The translations under genes were made by a program, and so were the position numbers. A DNA stretch of 64,000 bases from Blastomussa wellsi (lineage: Eukaryota > Cnidaria > Anthozoa > Scleractinia > Plerogyridae). Position 1 is the stretch's first letter, and the number at the start of each line of letters is the position of its first letter. Location: assembly GCA_947652115.1 (NCBI GenBank), contig OX393568.1:23274463-23338462 (forward strand), written 5' to 3'. Below, piece after piece: positions 24,201-33,864 of this stretch. The notes beneath the pieces are model-generated. The model saw nothing but the letters and a program-made list of their open reading frames with translations. It ran no database searches and had not been told where the DNA came from.

Positions 24201-27200
24201 AAAGAAACATTTACTCCCATTTTCAAAGTCAAGTATATATATATATATTGTGTTCGTCTTCGCGTGTTTAATTTTCGCGCCGTTGTTAACATTTGAATTT
24301 CGCGCCAAATAGCGTTTTAGCGAACGAGAATGCTCTTATTCACACGTTGGCTGGCCACGCCAAGAAACGGCTTCCGCTGCCGCTGTGTATTGTTCTTGTT
24401 CCTCGCCATAGGTCTTGCACGAAACATTACTTAATAATTTTCGCGATTATTTCCAAAACGCGAAAGTTTAAGTAAGAATAAGGTAGCATGTCTAATTACA
24501 GTGTAGTATTGCACTTTGGAACTAAAAGGCAAGAAAATTGTAGTGGGAACTAAATCCCGTATTTTTACACATAATACGCGCAGGCATTTAACTTATTTCA
24601 CACACTTTTTCTCGACCTTGCAAGCCTCGGAAAATACTACGAAAACTCGGAAAAATAACTGTCTATTAGGTCATCAAGGTGAACGTATTTACCTGCAGTG
24701 TGATATCCTCCTCTGGTCAGTTCCCGTAATAAGACGTCTTTGATAGTTTCTCTTTTCTCCTGCGGCTCGTCCTCCTCGACATCCTGGAATCTCCGTCTCT
24801 GAAATTCGGAAAAGATCCGCTTTTCTGCCCCTGAAAATCAAGCACAATTTATTAAACTAATGACAGTTTGCACCTCAATCGTTTCAGTTTTAGGATTGCA
24901 ATGTTACTCTTGGGCTCCTGTCTTAGGGGGATAAGACAGGAAAGAAATCCGCCTCAAAACAAACAAATCTAGCACAAATGCTACTCCAGGAAAGAAAGTC
25001 GCGCAAGACCAAAATGCTGAATCCAGCCCACCCCCCTAAAATACCAGACGGTCCGTCCCTAAAGAGGCAGCATTGGTGTATTTACTGTTACTATAAGAAT
25101 CAAAGCAAGGTTTTGCACGGATACACGAGTTTATTTATGACTTCTCTTGCTATATTTTTATTTTTACTCTAAAAAGGGGGGTGGAAATCCACCCAATCCA
25201 CCCCTCCCCTGTTTCCTCCCCAGAACAATTAGTATAAATTTCTTAACAATTTGTATCTACTTGCGCCTTTCTATCACGGATGCTATTCTCTGATTAGCTA
25301 CGCTACTCAATAACAAAATGGCGGCCGCTTCGTCGCCTTTTTCAGTGTTTTCAATGTCTGTGAAGATTTGGATAATCTTTCTTGTTTCTAAGTTTTGAGC
25401 GTATACTATATTAAATTTTATACTTAAGAAATTAGAGTTTTCGTTTTAGATTCTGTTGATTCAGGCTTCCCTCATTAAAAGTTAAGCGATAGAAATCTCG
25501 CGCTCACAATTTTTTCTTGCGATAGTTGATGAGGGCAAATCCTGAAGCAACTGGCACGAAATCGAAATCGAGAGCGAATAATCTAATTGTTTTAGAATAA
25601 AGATACTAGACGTTTAAATCTTGACAACAAGATTTTACCACATCTTTCTTCAGACACTGAAAGCACTTCACAAACGCGAAGAAGCGGCCGCCATTTTGTT
25701 GAAATTCTCACGCTCTGTTACAAAGTAGATAGTGAGTAACCTAGCCAATCACAGAGAAGCAACCGTGATAGAATGTAGGGAGATTTATACTAAATTGCTT
25801 TTCAAAATTCGGACTTTCCTGAATGAAACCCAAGCGTGTAACAACTCAAATTTAGATGTTATTGCAGTCTTCGAAGTCAGTTGACAAACAAAGCTTTCAA
25901 AAAACTGAGTTTCGCGCAATGGATGAAGATTGGTTTCAAGCGTTTCTTTCAACTTCCTTTTCGTGCCGGAATGAATGGTTGAAATACACTGACAAATATT
26001 GAAAAAAGAAAAACATATTATTTGCACAGGAAAAATGAATGTATATGGAAATTAGTTTGCTTGGCTGTGCTTTTGAATATTGTATCTGTGTTTGTGGTTT
26101 ATCAACAGTTTTCGTCTGCAAGCGAAATCTCGGAAATTATCTAAATATCACAACATTAACCGGATAGTTGCACTTTAGATCTTATAAACCTCAAAGAGAA
26201 TTCAATGAGTGGTACGTATACCGTCGTTAATGTGACGACTTGTCGTTCCCAAATTTCGGGTAAATATATATACACGTCACGGTTTGGAAAAGCGCGTCAT
26301 TAGAGGGAACACAAATTGATATAAGCTGATAAAAAAATACGAATAGTAGTAAAAATATAATTTTCAAGTGGCCACAGCTTTCATAATTATAGGTGTGCAA
26401 AAACGAATATTTTTTCTCTCTTTTGGGACGCGAATTCTGTATATGTATTTATTCAAACATTTCCTATTGTTTGCGAACACCGCCGCGCAAAGAAAATTCA
26501 TCATTTTATATGCAATACTTAATTTCAGTTATGTTTGAAATCACGCATTTCTTGTTTTCTCGATCGCTCCATCTTTATCGCCCTTCCTTTGATAATGTCT
26601 TCTCAGCCTTCTCTTATTTAGGCACCATTTCGCGCGCTTTTTGGCTGTATAACTCTGAAAGGCAGAAGAAAAAACAGGCCGAGACAAATGTCCGCAGGCT
26701 GTAAGTGGGTGGGCTTCTCGTGACTATCTAAAAGTTACCTTAAACACTCGTAAAACACACAGAGCATTTCGCAATTTTGATAAACCGGCAAAAGTTCTGT
26801 GTAATTCTTTTCTTTTCACTGAAATTTTTAGCGAGATCCGAAGCGGGCCATCAAACTTCGTAGCGCGAATTTTTAAATGCGACAAGCATCAAGAGTGCGC
26901 AATTATGAAGTCCAATTAAGATTTCTACGTTGCTCTTAGGGAAATTTACAGCTGTGGATTAACGTCTTCAAAAGACTAAAGAGAAATTGGGCGCCAAATA
27001 AAAGGGAAAAATAATTTCTTTTGACAAATTACTGAAAGGTAATAAAAATTAATCACCGGACTCTCTTGATTTACGTCAGCAAAAGTGTTTTCGTTTTCCA
27101 TCGCTTCGTATTATATGCGCTTTAGATGGGCAGCAGTATTTATGACAAGAATTCCCCAATTTCCATAACATGTAAACACAAAACAAAATCATGTTCCGAG

Positions 27201-28814
27201 CGCCCCAATATTCACTGAATATCCTAGAAACCTTTTTAGAGGCAGATTCATTGCAATTAAAATGCGCTGCGTGTTATAAACAGGTATAAATTGAGTATGA
27301 GACTGCCGTTTTGATGTTGATCAATTCACCATGATCAAAATGAGTTACGCCTCCGGCGCAAAGCTTAGAAAGCAATAAAATTACAGCTATCACTGGATTC
27401 AAAAACTGAAAGTATTGTTGTTATAATAACAGCAAATATTCCCAATTTTAATCTGTTGACCACAAAATTCGTAAGCAGTAATAAAAAAAATAAAACATAA
27501 AATCGACTGTTTGTTCCAATTGCAATTTATCATTATTCCCCTTCGTTTTGTTTTGTCTGAAATGAGCGGAAAGTTGTCCAATATGATTTTATGTACAAGT
27601 GAAATTTTCAGAGCGTTTATATTATGTTTCGCATCAGAAAAATTAAAAAAACGAGGAATATAAGTGTAACTACTCGAGAAAATTAATTTTACCCCAGAGT
27701 TCGAACTATGACGACGTTCGGGTTCGGGAGGTAAAGGGGGTCGCACAAGACATTTTTTTAAGAATTTAGACTTGAAATTTTCATCGTTTGATCAGGACCA
27801 ATACTGAATGAAATGGAGTCGAAATTGAGTGATTCGATCGAACGATCGGTGAAATCGCGCGCTCGGTTTGTTTATTTAGAGCTTTCATAGGGCCCTTTTG
27901 TTGTCGAGATCAGAAGCACCGTATGGTAACCGGGCAATGTTTTCGTTTCATCTTGCTAGCTATATACACCATACAGTAAGCAAGAAACTGCAAAGTTGGT
28001 GTTTAAATTATTAACAAAGTGCGATTATTCTCATCACAAAACACAGCAAGACAGCTGCATACGAATCGATGCAAATGAACCCAAGAACTCAAAACATTGT
28101 GGCCCTATTTCCTGTCTTAGCCGTAAAATACTGCAAAGTAACTTAAAAGCTTGACAATAGAGGCCTACACAGGAAAGTTTTAACAACTTCAATGTTTAAA
28201 ATGGAAAGGTTTTAATGGGGCGGGCTGTGAAGTAGATGAAACGACAAGATAACTCAAGCGTAAAACTTATACACTTCGCGCGATCGTCATACATGTTAAG
28301 AAGAATACCACTCCATAGTTTAATAACAAGAAACTTGTACATGTTCCCACACGGAAATTCCAAGCAAAGATTAAAATTTAGTCTTGAAGATTGGTTACAC
28401 ACTTTAGGCTTTTGACCGCGCTAGAAGTTTTCATTGAATCCATATAATTTGCGGGTTTGTGGCATCACATCGCGTCCTCACAGTAAGTATGGCGCTCAGT
28501 GAAGAGTTGTTCGTTTTACTCTTTCCAAACTTATGTCCAAATCACTGAACGATTTAAATTCTCACCTGTATATTCTGCATAGCCATCGTCATATTGATTT
28601 TCATCATAAAAGCCATTCCCTGCAATCCAGTGAGTTAAACATCAGAACATGATATCGCGAACGGACGTGTTTCGATCAGGGGTTTTACTGACTTCATCAA
28701 GAACATACCCGCTTTCGGGAGCTTCCTTCCAAAAATCGCTTCATGGGTCATCGTTGGTAACAGAAAGGAACACAAAGATAAAAATACAAACACGCCTCTA
28801 ATACTTCTCCGCAT
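12015..28814 (-). CDS. Astacin-family (M12A) secreted zinc metalloprotease, 9 exons, 387 aa
   Basis: Coding exons in transcript order: 28814-28709, 28619-28566, 24830-24693, 21836-21720, 19594-19424, 17196-17067, 14403-14228, 13007-12928 and 12206-12015. All junctions are GT/AG and phases join without a break (1164 nt with stop). Domains: signal peptide about 1-24; Glu/Lys-rich pro-region to about 138; FEGD at 141-144, whose Asp caps the zinc in astacin zymogens; DKR at 160-162 for maturation; catalytic domain about 163-380. Zinc site [11 protein letters not shown] is at 267-277 with HEQSRPDRD following. The Met-turn reads SCLHY at 325-329: the ligand Tyr is kept but Met is Leu. The usual Cys framework is present. 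There are no CUB, EGF or ShK domains after the protease. It should be secreted and cleave extracellular proteins. Exons 2-4 are the least certain because the pro-region is poorly conserved. Confidence 0.9.
12928..13007 (-). CDS. Astacin exon 8: link to the Met-turn
   Basis: 80 nt from tgaacag to gtaagt, phase 1 in and 0 out, encoding [20 protein letters not shown] then NFYDFD. This corresponds to the HNFxKY...YDYxS segment of astacins. Confidence 0.92.
13032..13332. mobile_element. TIR MITE, 301 bp, in the last-but-one astacin intron
   Basis: Ends AGTGGTAAAGTG(T)GACGTCA and TGACGT..ATCACTTTACCACT are inverted repeats. A truncated copy lies at 38576-38771. The left end sits only 24 bp upstream of the exon 8 acceptor, so it is close to the branch-point region. 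Confidence 0.75.
14090..14196 (-). mobile_element. tRNA-derived SINE head
   Basis: Minus strand: A-box-like TGGCCCAGTGGTTTAGGG and B box GGTTCAAGTCC (14129-14139) at tRNA spacing, with a TGT triplet at the anticodon position. A SINE rather than a tRNA gene, because the acceptor arms do not pair and sequence continues into a non-tRNA body. Confidence 0.65.
14228..14403 (-). CDS. Astacin exon 7: zinc-binding active site
   Basis: 176 nt from tctgtgtag to gtaag. It encodes [10 protein letters not shown], then [20 protein letters not shown] and [20 protein letters not shown]. It contains the three zinc His, catalytic Glu268, and the Cys pair 240/259 that normally forms a disulfide. A tRNA-derived SINE lies 30 bp downstream in the intron. 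Confidence 0.97.
15334..15393. repeat. 13-bp tandem repeat, about 4.5 copies
   Basis: Units of the form GGGACAYGACAYA: GGGACATGACATA, GGGACACGACACA, GGGACATGAAATA, GGGACACGACGCA and a partial GGGACATG. T and C alternate at the seventh position of successive units. Confidence 0.8.
16640..16770 (-). mobile_element. tRNA-derived SINE
   Basis: Minus strand: A box TAGCTCAGTTGG (16704-16715) and B box GGTTCAAGCC (16672-16681), both full matches to pol III consensus, with a GCC triplet at the anticodon position. Flanking sequence continues as a SINE body. Confidence 0.7.
16905..17032. repeat. Imperfect hairpin (MITE-like) next to astacin exon 6
   Basis: CTCTCCTCCGCAGAGGCTC and GGAGATATCC near the left pair with GGATATCTCC and GAGCCCCTGCGGAGGAGAG on the right, around a GC-rich loop. 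It ends about 35 bp before the exon 6 donor. Confidence 0.6.
17067..17196 (-). CDS. Astacin exon 6: N-terminal catalytic subdomain
   Basis: 130 nt from ttgctag to gtaagt, entering in phase 1 and leaving in phase 2. It encodes [20 protein letters not shown], then [18 protein letters not shown]. This matches the astacin pattern of an amphipathic helix followed by HTCVxFxPR and the D-YIxF strand. The Cys of KYTCV is the first framework cysteine. Confidence 0.9.
17425..17560 (-). mobile_element. Degenerate tRNA-derived SINE with a TCTCACAGTG-type body
   Basis: Minus strand: ATGGCATAGTGGTCAGTG resembles an A box, GGTCCGAGTTG a worn B box, and the body (ACATAGTGTCTCTCTTCACG...GTGTATGAA) parallels the SINE at 38975. 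Diverged, so family assignment is by resemblance. Confidence 0.5.
17991..18546. repeat. Tandem array, four 139-bp units
   Basis: Units start at 17991, 18130, 18269 and 18408, exactly 139 bp apart and nearly identical. Units 1 and 3 read ACTATATGTTAC, units 2 and 4 ACTATTTGTTAC, suggesting duplication as a 278-bp dimer. It lies in the intron between astacin exons 5 and 6. The units carry no sustained reading frame. Confidence 0.93.
18745..18875. repeat. Diverged inverted copy of the 139-bp unit
   Basis: The reverse complement reads ACTATTTGTTACAGCGTA, then GCAACATTTCAAC, AAAATGCT, ACAGCCA and GACTGGGCACTAGTACT. This follows the 139-bp unit in order with many substitutions. An AT-rich inverted repeat (AAAAATCTGTA/TACAGATTTTTA) lies between it and the array. 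Confidence 0.75.
19164..19205 (+). ncRNA. Hammerhead-ribozyme-like motif in a Penelope-type tail
   Basis: Stem I AACTT (19164-19168) pairs with AAGTT (19201-19205). Between them lie CTGAAGA (CUGANGA core intact), stem II GTATG/CATAC around TTGCAG, then GAAAC and GTC. All hammerhead core positions I can check are conserved. Stem III is only the AC/GU pair, as in the minimal hammerheads reported in Penelope-like elements; such forms are thought to act as dimers. No RT or endonuclease is visible next to it. Confidence 0.65.
19424..19594 (-). CDS. Astacin exon 5: FEGD pro-motif, cleavage site, mature N-terminus
   Basis: 171 nt, phase 1 at both ends. It reads [11 protein letters not shown], then TGQYDKR and [11 protein letters not shown], then [17 protein letters not shown] holds the astacin zymogen Asp. 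Cleavage after DKR would release a mature chain starting [10 protein letters not shown], aligned with the normal start of astacin catalytic domains. Confidence 0.9.
19595..21719. other. Astacin intron 4, no exon recognised
   Basis: Contains a 190-codon minus-strand open frame at 20234-20806 without ATG-anchored family similarity, short TCTAG repeats near 19910, and a 19-nt G run at about 21634. Probably repeat-derived. Confidence 0.4.
21720..21836 (-). CDS. Astacin exon 4: Lys/Glu-rich pro-region
   Basis: 117 nt, phase 1 at both ends, encoding [20 protein letters not shown] followed by a Lys/Glu run and NFDNLPADG. An alternative acceptor about 24 nt further in (after GGTGCAG) keeps the frame. 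The segment is likely helical and highly charged. Confidence 0.75.
22026..22212. mobile_element. Hairpin MITE, about 187 bp
   Basis: Arms of about 80 bp: CAATAGACCACACTTTCTGT...GGGTAATAACCCA...TTTGTAAATCAC pairs with the mirror-complement ending AGTGTGGTCTATTG, around CGCCTGCGGCTGG. It sits in astacin intron 3. Confidence 0.8.
22385..22515. mobile_element. Diverged relative of the hairpin MITE at 40160
   Basis: Shares AATTATTCCATGAGCCCGCG, TTGGATATGA and CAACGAGCGCGTAGCGCGAG with the cleaner copy at 40160-40281, but its second arm is eroded. Confidence 0.6.
23331..23487. repeat. Long near-perfect hairpin, 157 bp
   Basis: CAATAGAGTGTTTCTGTCG...GGAACTATCGGCTGATAG...AAATTTGATGTTCTTAA pairs with TTAAGAACATCAAATTT...CTATCAGCCGGTAGTTCC...CGACAGAAACACTCTATTG. 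Both strands therefore give near-identical peptides, which are artefacts. Confidence 0.85.
23782..23851. repeat. Short hairpin with 28-bp arms
   Basis: TCGAGATTTCTATGAGGTGA and TAGTTGAT pair with ATCAACTATCACCTGATAGA and AATCGAGA around GAAGCCGAAGGCCG. A related sequence is in the element at 25270-25772. Confidence 0.75.
24693..24830 (-). CDS. Astacin exon 3: charged pro-region
   Basis: 138 nt between attttcag and gtaaat, phase 1 at both ends. It encodes [20 protein letters not shown], then [20 protein letters not shown]. Probably a helical pro-segment; no domain recognised. Confidence 0.78.
24831..28565. other. Astacin intron 2, 3.7 kb, no exon recognised
   Basis: Contains the inverted-repeat element at 25270-25772; the remainder is AT-rich with short unrelated frames. 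The continuous phase across exons 2 and 3 does not exclude an additional phase 1-1 exon here. Confidence 0.4.
25270..25772. mobile_element. About 500-bp inverted-repeat element
   Basis: TCTATCACGG...CTGATTAGCTACG...AAAATGGCGGCCGCTTCG on the left is matched by the complement CGAAGCGGCCGCCATTTTGT...CCAATCACAGAG...CCGTGATAGA on the right. No coding capacity. Confidence 0.7.
28566..28619 (-). CDS. Astacin exon 2: short acidic, Tyr-rich pro-region
   Basis: A 54-nt microexon, gattgcag before and gtgag after, encoding [17 protein letters not shown]. It enters and leaves in phase 1. Composition is unusually rich in Asp, Tyr and Asn. Confidence 0.75.
28709..28814 (-). CDS. Astacin exon 1: start codon and signal peptide
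   Basis: ATG at 28814 opens [20 protein letters not shown], a basic n-region with a strongly hydrophobic core, followed by [15 protein letters not shown]. The exon ends AAAGCGG before gtatg in phase 1, matching exon 2. Confidence 0.85.
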
Positions 28815-29059
28815 AATTCCATCGATTTCTATCGCCAGTGAAAAACTTTTACAAGAAAACCACTCACAGTGTCAACCTCCTTGATCATGCAAGGGACCAC
28901 AAATTTACAAATTCCCTTTTCGATGCTAATTTTGACTTGGAGTCATTTGCATAACAAAGACACACAACAATCAAGTTACGTCTCTTAGAAACGAACAGAA
29001 GGTAGAACCATTTACAAAGTTTTCGGAACTGATCTACCTCAGTTCACGTTAAATCAAGT
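28815..29059. promoter_or_regulatory. Presumed upstream region of astacin exon 1
   Basis: By position this holds the promoter or 5' UTR of the minus-strand astacin gene. No TATA box or known factor site could be assigned with confidence. Confidence 0.3.
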
Positions 29060-29510
29060 TTTTTAACAAAGAAAGAAGCCTAAGCCATGTATTATACTGT
29101 CATAAAACACGACGGGCATTTGAAAACACGAGGGAAATGTAGAAAAGACGAGCCGCAGGCGAGTGTTTTCTACAGTTCTCGAGTGTTCTGTAATGTCCAG
29201 AGTGTTTTATAACAGTATAATACATGGCTTTTTATTTATTTGCTTTATGATATAGATTTTATACGCCGCGAGTAAAAACAACAAAACACGCACGATCGAT
29301 AAACTGAAGCAATTTAATTTGAAGCTTCCTCGACAATTTTGTAGGGAATTTCTTGATAGAAAATGTTCTCCGTCATCTCTTGCGAATTTTCACTCGAGCA
29401 AAGCTGGCGAAAAACAATAAAACACGCTTTTTCTATGTTTTATACTCTGATAAAACATGGGTTTTGACCAATCAGAGCGCGCGCAGAATCCTATCTATAT
29501 TATCATAATA
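29060..29510. mobile_element. Hairpin MITE, uninterrupted copy
   Basis: Same family as 6188-6508 plus 7984-8130: AAGAAGCCTAAGCCATG, hairpin centred on GAGCCGCAGGCGAG, then TTTGCTTTATGATATAGAT, GATCGATAAACTGAAGCAA and a right end GCGCGCAGAATCCTATCTA. Serves as the reference for the empty site at 6.5-8 kb. Confidence 0.8.
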
Positions 29511-32107
29511 TATAATATCCACTTCTCGATAAAAGAAGTTGATAACAGACTCCAAAAACCCCTCCAATTCCACCAAACAGTTTTTTTTTCTGCAATAGTC
29601 AGCTTTCAAGGTGATTGAACAGCGAAAGCAGCATATGAAGATTTGTTTCCAAGTTTTTTAAAAAAAGTTTTTTGTATGTATGTATACGTAAGTAAATGTT
29701 TCTTTTGGCGTGTTTGTGTGTGTGAAAACATCAAACGAAAGCTACAAAAACTTCTTTAGGATATAACTGAAATTTATTCATACAATATATCTATGATAAA
29801 TCCTGACTGATATCTCATTATGTCTGTGTCAATGAGAAGATTAAGTTATCTTTGTTCGCAACATTGATCAAACGGCATTTACATTCGCGGTTAAAAAAGA
29901 AAAAAACTGGCACCCCTTCTGAACATCGAAGGAAAACATATCAGTTGTAAAACAATGAAACATTTTACATGTTTTCGATCTCTAAGAAACATAACAACCT
30001 TTGTTCACGAAAACAATAACCGTCTTCATCTTCTGTCCGAACCTATTCACCTATCGATCAAATCTGATCTCTCCGAGATGTTAACTGACAGTGGAAATAT
30101 TTCGCAAATGCTTTATTCGCTTGTCCGTAGTTGTGCAAATTTATCAATGACGAAAAAGGTACTGTTTCTTTTCTTGTTGAAATTCGCTTTGGATCACTTG
30201 AACCAATCGAAAAAAGCGGACTGCAAATATCATCTTGAAAGTCGAGAAAGTTCGTGAACTCCAATATCGTCTTACTTTGTTATCAGAACCGTCGCGAAAG
30301 GGGATTATTTGTTATTTATTACATGGCCGTGTCTCATGTGGACTGGAAACTAGCTATTCACGAATTTGGTTCGATATATTGACCGCGGTCTAGATTTTCC
30401 CATCTAGACCGGCATCTAGATCGATCGGTTGCATTTTGGGGTAAGATAGTTACAAACAAAACAGCATTGTCCCCTTTTTCTCTAAAAATACTAAATGGAA
30501 AATTAAAAAAGCTTGGCAAGAATAAAAAGTAAAGATAAGACCAAACTTTCAGCTCATCGCCGTTCGCAAACAAAACGTCAGCGAGAACGAAGCAGTGTCG
30601 TTAAGCAAATTTAAGTTTTCGTTTGGCCATAAACATCTTATTAACCGAGCTTTATAGTCGGTCTGTATGGGAGAATCTTGACCTCCGTCGTAAGTACAGA
30701 CCTCACTGCGTTCGGTACAGACCTCCCGCTCGGTTAATAAGAGCTAACTATTGCGAATTGATCTCAGTGTTTGAAACCATACCAGATGTCTCTGAGCGAA
30801 TCATATATTCTCCGGCATCACATACTGTAGAAGTACCCACGCTGAGAAACAATTAGAGAATCAGTTCAGCTCCTCACATGATAATAGACTGTACACAAAG
30901 TCTTGTTATTCGTAACGTCAGCGAAAGAAACTAATAAAGGTTCTCGGTAATCCGGGAAAAAATAAAACATAATTAGGGAATAAAATAAAGCGATGGATAT
31001 CCAGAGAAACTGATTTTAGATACTAAATATTTTTCCATTGTTTTATTTTGATGTGGTATCATATGGTATTCCAGCCGGGTTTTTAAATTTCAGTGAGAGG
31101 TGACTTTGTTATATTCGCCCATGTGTGTTTATATAAACACTGGATAAAATTGATGATTTTATTTTTTCAAGCCATATAATTCAGGCATAAGCAAGCCGCG
31201 CCAGAAAGGGGCGTCGAAAAAAGTTCTTCATTTAATGAAACCCTAATTTTTTCAGTTCCTGCAAAACGTTTGTGTGAAATAGACCAAACGGTTTCAAAAT
31301 ATGATTACGTTTAGCATATGGTATGACATGTCATTACCTTATAGTAATAAATTAAAGCGGAAAACAGACCAACGCTTTAAATTAACGGCAATAACACATT
31401 GAGGTTAGTGCCGTGGGCTTTTTCGTGATCATTTAGTATATTTTCCTGGTATCCATAAATGATAAACGAAACGCAAAGATATAAAACAAATCCCCAGCAG
31501 AGATGAAGGCACGAGTTTTGTTTTTACGTACGTTCTTCTCAAGCGTTTTCGCACACGAGCCTCCTTTAACAATTCGGTAGTCGTCTTTCTGCCTGCAAAT
31601 GTTCACTTCTTGCGTGTATGCGATTTTTAGCGAAATTACCGGAAATTCAGTTAACCCACACTCTCGAGGCAAGCTATGATTGGTTAAAGCATTAGTTTAC
31701 GTCTTTTTGCTTCGTACCAACCCTCTGTTTGTGTGGTGTAATTAATATCTCTAGTGATGTAAGCAAATTTCAACCGATCGTTTCTCCTGAATAGCAAAAA
31801 GGCAACTATGGAAACGTAACATTGTACATTCGTCCGTTATAAGTGGCTTAGGGATGCTGTTAATAATTCATCGTAGGTCGGGCTACATATCCGAACCCGG
31901 GTCCGTTCAGAATAATCAGGTGAAAGCAAACTGTCGCTGGCGTTAGTGAGTGACTGAACTTTGCGCCTAGTCTTTGCGCCTAGTCTGAGTTAGTACTTAG
32001 TTAGTACTTATGTTTGGTTTGAAAGTTGACAGTTGAGAAATGGGATTTTGCAACTATGATGCTAATAAAAACTTCTCTAAATCTTGGTGCCCATTTAACC
32101 ATCCAGT
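29511..32107. other. Intergenic region with one hairpin, no gene recognised
   Basis: A hairpin at about 30637-30751 has CTTATTAACCGAG and CTCGGTTAATAAG ends. Other open frames (29955-30257 plus, 31433-31672 minus) show no family features. Confidence 0.4.
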
Positions 32108-32291
32108 AGACCCTATGCATAAATGGCTGCCACTTCAAAATTATTTTGTATTCATATAAATTAGCCCTGCTAACCTCGTTTTTGAGTTGGAAATTCAAAA
32201 GAATTCAGTTTACTTTTAAACGAGGTTAGTGAGGCTAATTTGAATACGTACAAAAGAATTTCTAATTGGCAGCCATTTATGCATAGGGTCT
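32108..32291. mobile_element. TIR MITE, 184 bp
   Basis: Terminal inverted repeats AGACCCTATGCATAAATGGC and GCCATTTATGCATAGGGTCT, with an inner inverted pair CTAACCTCGTTT/AAACGAGGTTAG. Non-coding. Confidence 0.82.
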
Positions 32292-32412
32292 ATTTCCTGT
32301 TCTTTTACTTTACAGTTTGACTACTTTTTTTCTTTAATTTATTTTACTACCTCCCTGGTTAAAAATTCTTAGCTACGGCGCCGTTGTAAAAACTATTGTT
32401 TACTACGGAAGC

Positions 32413-32672
32413 CTTATAAGGGTTTGCGGTCGTTTCGCTGCAAAACCGTTTCGTTACAAATTTTTTACTTTGTGTTAATCTTCTCAGATTCCTTGGTATC
32501 TGTATGCTGTATTCCTTAGAATATCTTTTTGGAGATTGCAGCGAACCGACTTAACATTTGTAGCGAATCAACTTTTGATGTGTAGCGAATCGACTTTGTC
32601 TTGTAGCGAATCGCCTTGTAGCTACTTGCAGCGAAACGGTTTTGCAGCGAAACGACCGGATACCCTTATAAG
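32413..32672. mobile_element. TIR element with internal GTAGCGAATC repeats
   Basis: Ends CTTATAAGGGTTTGCGGTCG and its complement CGACCGGATACCCTTATAAG, followed inward by TTTCGCTGCAAAACCG and its complement. The interior carries repeated GTAGCGAATC or GCAGCGAAAC motifs about 25 bp apart. Confidence 0.7.
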
Positions 32673-33468
32673 TGAAGATTGCTACACAGGCTACAGTAGA
32701 TGTAAAGCAGCTCAGGGGGGAGACTTCTGGAATATCCTGCATTATACCTTGAATTTGGAACTAGAGAGATGCAGATATATAATAAACTCGACTCGGGATT
32801 GAGATACCTATTTCAGGTTCAGTTCCCACATAATGCAAATATAGCAACTGGTAGGTTTCTCACCACTCGAACGAGTTTGTGCTCAACCTGCTTAAACGTT
32901 TGTGTTTAATTTACAATTACATTTGTTGACTTGATAAATCACCCCCATATCCAAACATGGGGCAAGTACCCCCCACCCCCCCCCCCCCCCCCCTCAGTCT
33001 CATGGACACTCGAACATAATGTCATGCAACAACATTCACCAATATTTCTAATTATCCTTACTTATATGCAGCTCAGATTGTTTGCTTCAAGATTGATTTT
33101 TGAGACCGCCACTGCCGTCTTCTTGTAATTCTTCACTACTCGGTATTAAAGCTTCAACGGCCTAAAATTCCAGATATAAACCGAGCCTATCCCCACAAGC
33201 AGACAAAATTGGAATTGCTCGTGACAATTTAAACTAAAGGACAAATTTTATCGCGACAATTTTTGTCCGACAACTTTTTCATAGTTGTATCTGCACTGAA
33301 ATAACTGATGCTTTACGAAATCTATTGCTATGACAGCAACCTTTCTAGCTTGCTTCGCAGTCAGTGGATGTCACTGAAGTGTTGTTGTGCTATCATGTTC
33401 GTTTGCTTGTGTCTTCAACCTCAGTCACCCTAGTGCCATCTTGGACAGAATATCACTATATCTCTCAC

Positions 33469-33580
33469 CTTGAATTCTTTGACTTCTTTGCCTCAGGAAG
33501 GAACGGGGCAAGTAAAAATTATTCGCCACTGAGAAACGAGTCAAGCAGACAAGTAGGAACAGAGCGCAGACGGAATTCAT
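33469..33580 (-). CDS. Signal-peptide exon; possible alternative first exon of the astacin gene
   Basis: ATG at 33580 opens MNSVCALFLLVCLTRFSVAN, a clear signal peptide, then NFYLPRSFLRQRSQRIQ. It ends ATTCAAG before gtgagag, a strong donor, in phase 1. Astacin exon 1 has nearly the same length (35 against 37 codons), the same make-up (signal peptide then short basic stretch) and the same phase, so splicing to 28619 would stay in frame. Alternatively it is the first exon of a separate gene whose other exons I did not find. Confidence 0.5.
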
Positions 33581-33693
33581 CCTGGCTTGGATCTCGTTGC
33601 GATCAAAGTGGTCCCAAGCAGTTTTCTAGATGATATTTTGTTGAATGTGGTTATCACTTGTGTCTTGAGCATCTATGTAAGTATAGTTTATAC

Positions 33694-33821
33694 CTGTTGG
33701 CTTTTCAACTCGCAACGCAACAGGCATAGCTATCGGCATACAGCTGGTGACTGACCCATCGAAAAAAGTAACGTCAGTGCGGTTCGAATTCATTGGGAGA
33801 TCACGATCAACGGAATGCGGG
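33694..33821 (-). pseudogene. Exon-like segment of a secreted or receptor protein, unassigned
   Basis: Between acacccag and gtataaac the minus strand reads DLPMNSNRTDVTFFDGSVTS then CMPIAMPVALRVEKPTG. A FFDG-x-x-T-S-C pattern resembles the start of fucolectin- or receptor-like ectodomains in invertebrates. No complete gene model results, and neighbouring exon-like pieces contain stops, so it may be a gene relic. Confidence 0.35.
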
Positions 33822-33864
33822 CTGGGTGTCAAATATTTCTCATACTTCAACACCCAAATAGGGT

